Source: DATAQC01 sp038232455 (lineage in GTDB: Bacteria; Actinomycetota; Acidimicrobiia; Acidimicrobiales; AC-14). Taken from it: a stretch of 9,486 nucleotides of DNA. The notes beneath the pieces are model-generated. The model was not told the origin of the DNA. It worked only from the letters and a program-made list of their open reading frames with translations, and searched no databases. Each line of letters opens with the position of its first letter. The stretch's first letter is position 1. This document shows positions 7,276 to 9,486 of this stretch, one piece after another. The stretch spans positions 1 through 9,486 of the forward strand of contig JBBSHU010000107.1 in assembly GCA_038232455.1 (NCBI GenBank), read 5' to 3'. The position numbers and the translations under genes were made by a program.

Positions 7276-8439
7276 GTGTGTCGCTTCCTCGCCTATCTCG
7301 GTCCATCCGTGGGGCTCGAAGAGCTGGTGTGGGGACAACCGCACTCCATCGTCCGCCAGAGTTGGGCCCCTCGCCAGCAGCGGGCGGGCGCAGTCAACGC
7401 CGACGGGTTCGGGTTGGGCTGGTACGACCTCGCGGTGCGCCCGGAGCCGGCCCGGTGGCGGTCGCCCCGGCCGGCATGGGCGGAGCGAAGCTTCCGCAGC
7501 GTCGCCGGACTGTTGCGTACGACCTGCGCCCTGGCCGCCGTTCGTGACGCCACCCCGCCGTCGCCGATCGAGGAGAGCGGCACACCACCGTTCACGGCCG
7601 GGCCCTGGTTGTTCGCCCACAACGGAGCCGTGCCCGGTTTCACCGGGCCTCTCGGGGTGCGCCTGCGGCACATGGTCTCCGATACCCGGGCGGCCGGTAT
7701 CGAGGGCGCGTCGGACTCCGAGGTTCTGTTCGCCCTAACTCTCGACCGCCTCGACGCCGGCGCCGATCCGGGGACGGCCCTGGCCGGCGTCGTCGCTGAT
7801 GTCCTCGGCCTGAGCGGGGTGCCGGGCCCGAGCGGCCCTCTGAGCGGGGTGCCGGGCCCGAGCGGCCCTCTGAGCGGGGTGCCGGGCCCGAGCGGCCCTC
7901 TGAGCGGGGTGCCGGGCCCGAGCGGCCCGGTGGGGTCGACGGGCAAGCACCCCGTCCTCGCCGACGGGGATCTCGGGGGGGTCGCGGCGGCGGCGGCCGA
8001 ACCCCCGGTACGGCCTCTGGATCGGCCGGCGCGGGCGGCGACAAGTCCGGGCGGCTTACAGGAGCGGTCGACGATGCCCAGCCTGAACTGCCCGAACGCC
8101 TGGCCGAGGGACGCCCGTCGGCCGAGGCCGGCGACCGGGCCACCGTCCGCCGACCCCGGATCGGCGACACCCGGCCCGCCCCTCCCGACGAAGGCGTGGA
8201 CGCAGCCGACGAGCTCGACCCCGAAGCCACCACCGAGGACGGCGGCGGGGCACGCCGCCGGCGGCGCCGGGGCGGTCGGGGGCGCAGCTCCGGCCAGAGC
8301 CGGGTCGTCGACGGAGTCGCCGAGCACGAGGAGCCCGTCACTCTCGACGAGGAGACCCTCGAGCGCCGCCGGGGCCGGGAGCGCAAGGGCCGCCCGGTGG
8401 GCCGCTACTTCATGTGTGTGCACAGCCGGGCGCGCGTGA
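7276..8439 (+). CDS. egtC: EgtC class II amidohydrolase, C-terminus replaced
   Basis: EgtC removes glutamate from the gamma-glutamyl-hercynylcysteine sulfoxide made by EgtB. The GTG at 7276 is fixed by the Ntn-hydrolase rule that Cys2 becomes the catalytic N-terminus (MCRFLAYLG). Further landmarks are NADGFGLGWY (41-50), RWRSPRPAW (60-68), SGTPPF (101-106), FAHNGAVPGF (113-122) and SDSEVLFA (146-153). Homology stops near residue 178. Known EgtC proteins are about 230 aa and continue with a segment like ARLN-LLA-DG-xIAATxWGDxL, which is absent. Instead the frame enters a 30-bp repeat (residues 179-218) and then about 168 residues rich in Ala, Pro, Arg and Ser that are the out-of-frame shadow of the downstream rne gene. 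The stop at 8437-8439 is thus probably accidental. The start lies 30 nt after egtB with no clear Shine-Dalgarno. The product is probably inactive or chimeric unless the junction is an assembly artefact. Confidence 0.85.
   Translation: MCRFLAYLGPSVGLEELVWGQPHSIVRQSWAPRQQRAGAVNADGFGLGWYDLAVRPEPARWRSPRPAWAERSFRSVAGLLRTTCALAAVRDATPPSPIEESGTPPFTAGPWLFAHNGAVPGFTGPLGVRLRHMVSDTRAAGIEGASDSEVLFALTLDRLDAGADPGTALAGVVADVLGLSGVPGPSGPLSGVPGPSGPLSGVPGPSGPLSGVPGPSGPVGSTGKHPVLADGDLGGVAAAAAEPPVRPLDRPARAATSPGGLQERSTMPSLNCPNAWPRDARRPRPATGPPSADPGSATPGPPLPTKAWTQPTSSTPKPPPRTAAGHAAGGAGAVGGAAPARAGSSTESPSTRSPSLSTRRPSSAAGAGSARAARWAATSCVCTAGRA
7811..7928 (+). repeat. 30-bp tandem repeat, 3.9 copies, at the egtC-rne junction
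   Basis: The units lie at 7811-7840, 7841-7870, 7871-7900 and 7901-7928 (the last lacks its final two bases). Each starts TGAGCGGGGTGCC and ends GGCCCTC, and all copies are identical. The 30-nt length keeps both relevant frames open. The egtC frame reads LSGVPGPSGP repeated; the rne frame reads ERGAGPERPS repeated. The array directly follows the last recognisable EgtC codon. Perfect identity points to recent amplification by slippage or recombination. There are no spacers, so this is not a CRISPR. A GGGCCC palindrome lies in every unit, but no long hairpin is evident. Confidence 0.95.
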
Positions 8440-9486
8440 CCCAGATCGCCGTGCTCGAGGGACGCTCCCTCATCGAGCACTACGTCGCCCGTCCGGCCGA
8501 CGACGCCACCCAGATCCACGGCAACATCTACCTCGGTCGGGTGCAGAACGTGCTCCCCGGGATGGAGGCGGCGTTCGTCGACATCGGCACCCCCAAGAAC
8601 GCCGTGCTCTACCGGGGCGATGTCCAGTACGACCCCGAGGACGTCGAGGAGAAGGGCTCGAAGGCAAAGGGGCAGTCGGCGGACTCCGTTCGCATCGAGA
8701 ACCTGCTCAAGGTCGGCCAGACGGTGCTCTGCCAGGTCACCAAGAACCCCATCGGCACCAAGGGGGCCCGCCTGACTCAGGAGGTCTCCCTGGCCGGGCG
8801 CTTCATGGTGCTGCTCCCGGGGAGCACCACGTACGGCATCTCCAAGCGCTTGCCCGACGACGAGCGCAAACGCCTCCGTCGCATCCTCGACGAGGTCCGC
8901 TCCGAGGGCAACGGGCTGATCGTGCGCACGGCCGCCGAGGGAGCCACCCCCGTCGAGCTCCAGCGCGACGTCGAGAGGCTCCAGCGGCAATGGGCGCAGA
9001 TCGAGGAGCAGTCCCGGCACAAGGGTGCTCCCGCCCTGCTGTACCGGGAGCCTCCGCTGGCCGTGAGGGTCATCCGGGAGGAGTTCAACAAGGACTACCG
9101 GGGCGTGTTGATCGACGACGTCGATCTCCACCGCGAGGTGCACGACTACGTCTCCTCGCTCATCCCCGAGCTGGCCGACCGGATCGAGCTCTACAAGGAC
9201 CCGTCGCTTCCGCTCTTCGAGCGCCAGCACATCCACGAGCAGCTGCACAAGGCTCTCGACCGCAAGGTCTGGCTGCCCTCCGGTGGCTCGTTGATCATCG
9301 AGCGCACCGAGGCCCTCACCGTCATCGACGTCAACACGGGCAAGAACGTGGGTAGCTCCAACCTGGAGGAGACGGTCTTCCGCAACAACCTCGAGGCGGC
9401 CACCGAGATCGCCCACCAGCTCAGGCTGCGCGACATCGGCGGAATCATCGTCATCGACTTCATCGACATGGAGATCCGCAAGAACC
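8196..9486 (+). CDS. rne: Ribonuclease E/G (Rne/Rng family), partial
   Basis: RNase E/G is the endoribonuclease that starts mRNA decay and matures rRNA. The reading frame is open from 7800 to the window end, so the 3' end is missing. Before the core it is basic and Gly/Arg-rich (for example GARRRRRGGRGRSSGQSR), as in actinobacterial RNase E extensions. The core begins at GRYFMCVHSRARVTQIAVLEGRSLIEHYV. An S1-like domain follows (GNIYLGRVQNVLPGMEAAFVDIG, from about residue 109), then the RNase-H/DNase-I-like catalytic part. Numbered from the GTG at 8196, the catalytic aspartates are D378 (VIDVNTGKN) and D421 (VIDFIDME). Their 43-residue spacing equals that of E. coli D303/D346. The true start is uncertain. 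GTG 8196 is the first start codon in frame after the stop at 7797-7799, but it has poor ribosome-binding context. GTG 8397 and ATG 8412 are alternatives that would cut the extension. Confidence 0.9.
   Translation, partial: MDAADELDPEATTEDGGGARRRRRRGGRGRSSGQSRVVDGVAEHEEPVTLDEETLERRRGRERKGRPVGRYFMCVHSRARVTQIAVLEGRSLIEHYVARPADDATQIHGNIYLGRVQNVLPGMEAAFVDIGTPKNAVLYRGDVQYDPEDVEEKGSKAKGQSADSVRIENLLKVGQTVLCQVTKNPIGTKGARLTQEVSLAGRFMVLLPGSTTYGISKRLPDDERKRLRRILDEVRSEGNGLIVRTAAEGATPVELQRDVERLQRQWAQIEEQSRHKGAPALLYREPPLAVRVIREEFNKDYRGVLIDDVDLHREVHDYVSSLIPELADRIELYKDPSLPLFERQHIHEQLHKALDRKVWLPSGGSLIIERTEALTVIDVNTGKNVGSSNLEETVFRNNLEAATEIAHQLRLRDIGGIIVIDFIDMEIRKN

Noticed and set aside
5580..7547. Plus-strand open frame of 655 codons overlapping egtA, egtB and egtC
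   Set aside because: Arg/Pro-rich shadow in the wrong frame relative to three recognised genes.
5875..7671. Long minus-strand open frame of 598 codons
   Set aside because: It lies opposite egtB and the start of egtC, which have unmistakable catalytic motifs. Composition is that of a GC-driven shadow.
7811..7928. CRISPR array
   Set aside because: The 30-bp units are directly contiguous with no spacers, and no cas genes are present.
8074..8439. ATG at 8074 with a good AGGAG (8060-8064) upstream, as a separate small gene
   Set aside because: It is in the egtC-tail frame, while the overlapping rne frame has clear RNase E-type composition continuing into the conserved core. The Shine-Dalgarno match is probably chance.
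7293..9416. Minus-strand open frame of 707 codons spanning egtC and rne
   Set aside because: It is the reverse of the RNase E catalytic core and EgtC and has no family features. Kept open by GC bias.

Overview
The window is very GC-rich, with dense G/C third codon positions and frequent GTG starts. Its gene content (an ergothioneine egtABC cluster, GT-C membrane glycosyltransferases, and an RNase E/G with a long Arg/Gly-rich N-terminal extension) suggests an actinobacterium, perhaps of the class Acidimicrobiia. The class is inferred from gene families and composition only; no rRNA or marker phylogeny is available here.

Layout. (1) Positions 1-248 hold two identical 116-bp direct repeats at a 132-bp period. 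Each can fold into a long stem-loop, and the second copy abuts the stop codon of the first gene. (2) Positions 244-4362, minus strand, are a two-gene unit of large polytopic membrane proteins: an 823-aa protein related to the PTPS_related (PF10131) GT-C-like family, followed 36 nt later by a 536-aa GT39/PMT_2-type glycosyltransferase. Both probably act in envelope glycan or glycolipid assembly. (3) Positions 4363-4570 are a divergent intergenic region with a plausible sigma-70-like promoter and an undescribed small upstream ORF (41 codons, or 24 from an internal start) ending 8 nt before egtA. (4) Positions 4571-7245 are egtA and egtB, overlapping by ATGA. EgtA makes gamma-glutamylcysteine and EgtB joins it oxidatively to hercynine. 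(5) egtC starts at 7276 and is convincing for about 178 residues. It then runs into a 30-bp tandem repeat (7811-7928). (6) After that repeat the sequence reads, in a different frame, as the basic N-terminal extension and catalytic core of RNase E/G (rne), which leaves the window at its right edge.

The most notable signal is the egtC/rne junction. EgtC has lost its C-terminal third, no egtD follows, rne has no convincing start, and the boundary is a four-copy 30-bp repeat open in both frames. A 36-nt piece of the same repeat (35/36 identical) lies inside egtB in the same reading frame. This may be a dispersed in-frame repeat that drove a rearrangement, or a repeat-collapsed assembly join. The sequence alone cannot decide between them.

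The ergothioneine genes form one short plus-strand operon, possibly translationally coupled from the small leader ORF through egtA and egtB. The glycosyltransferase pair is a separate divergent minus-strand operon.
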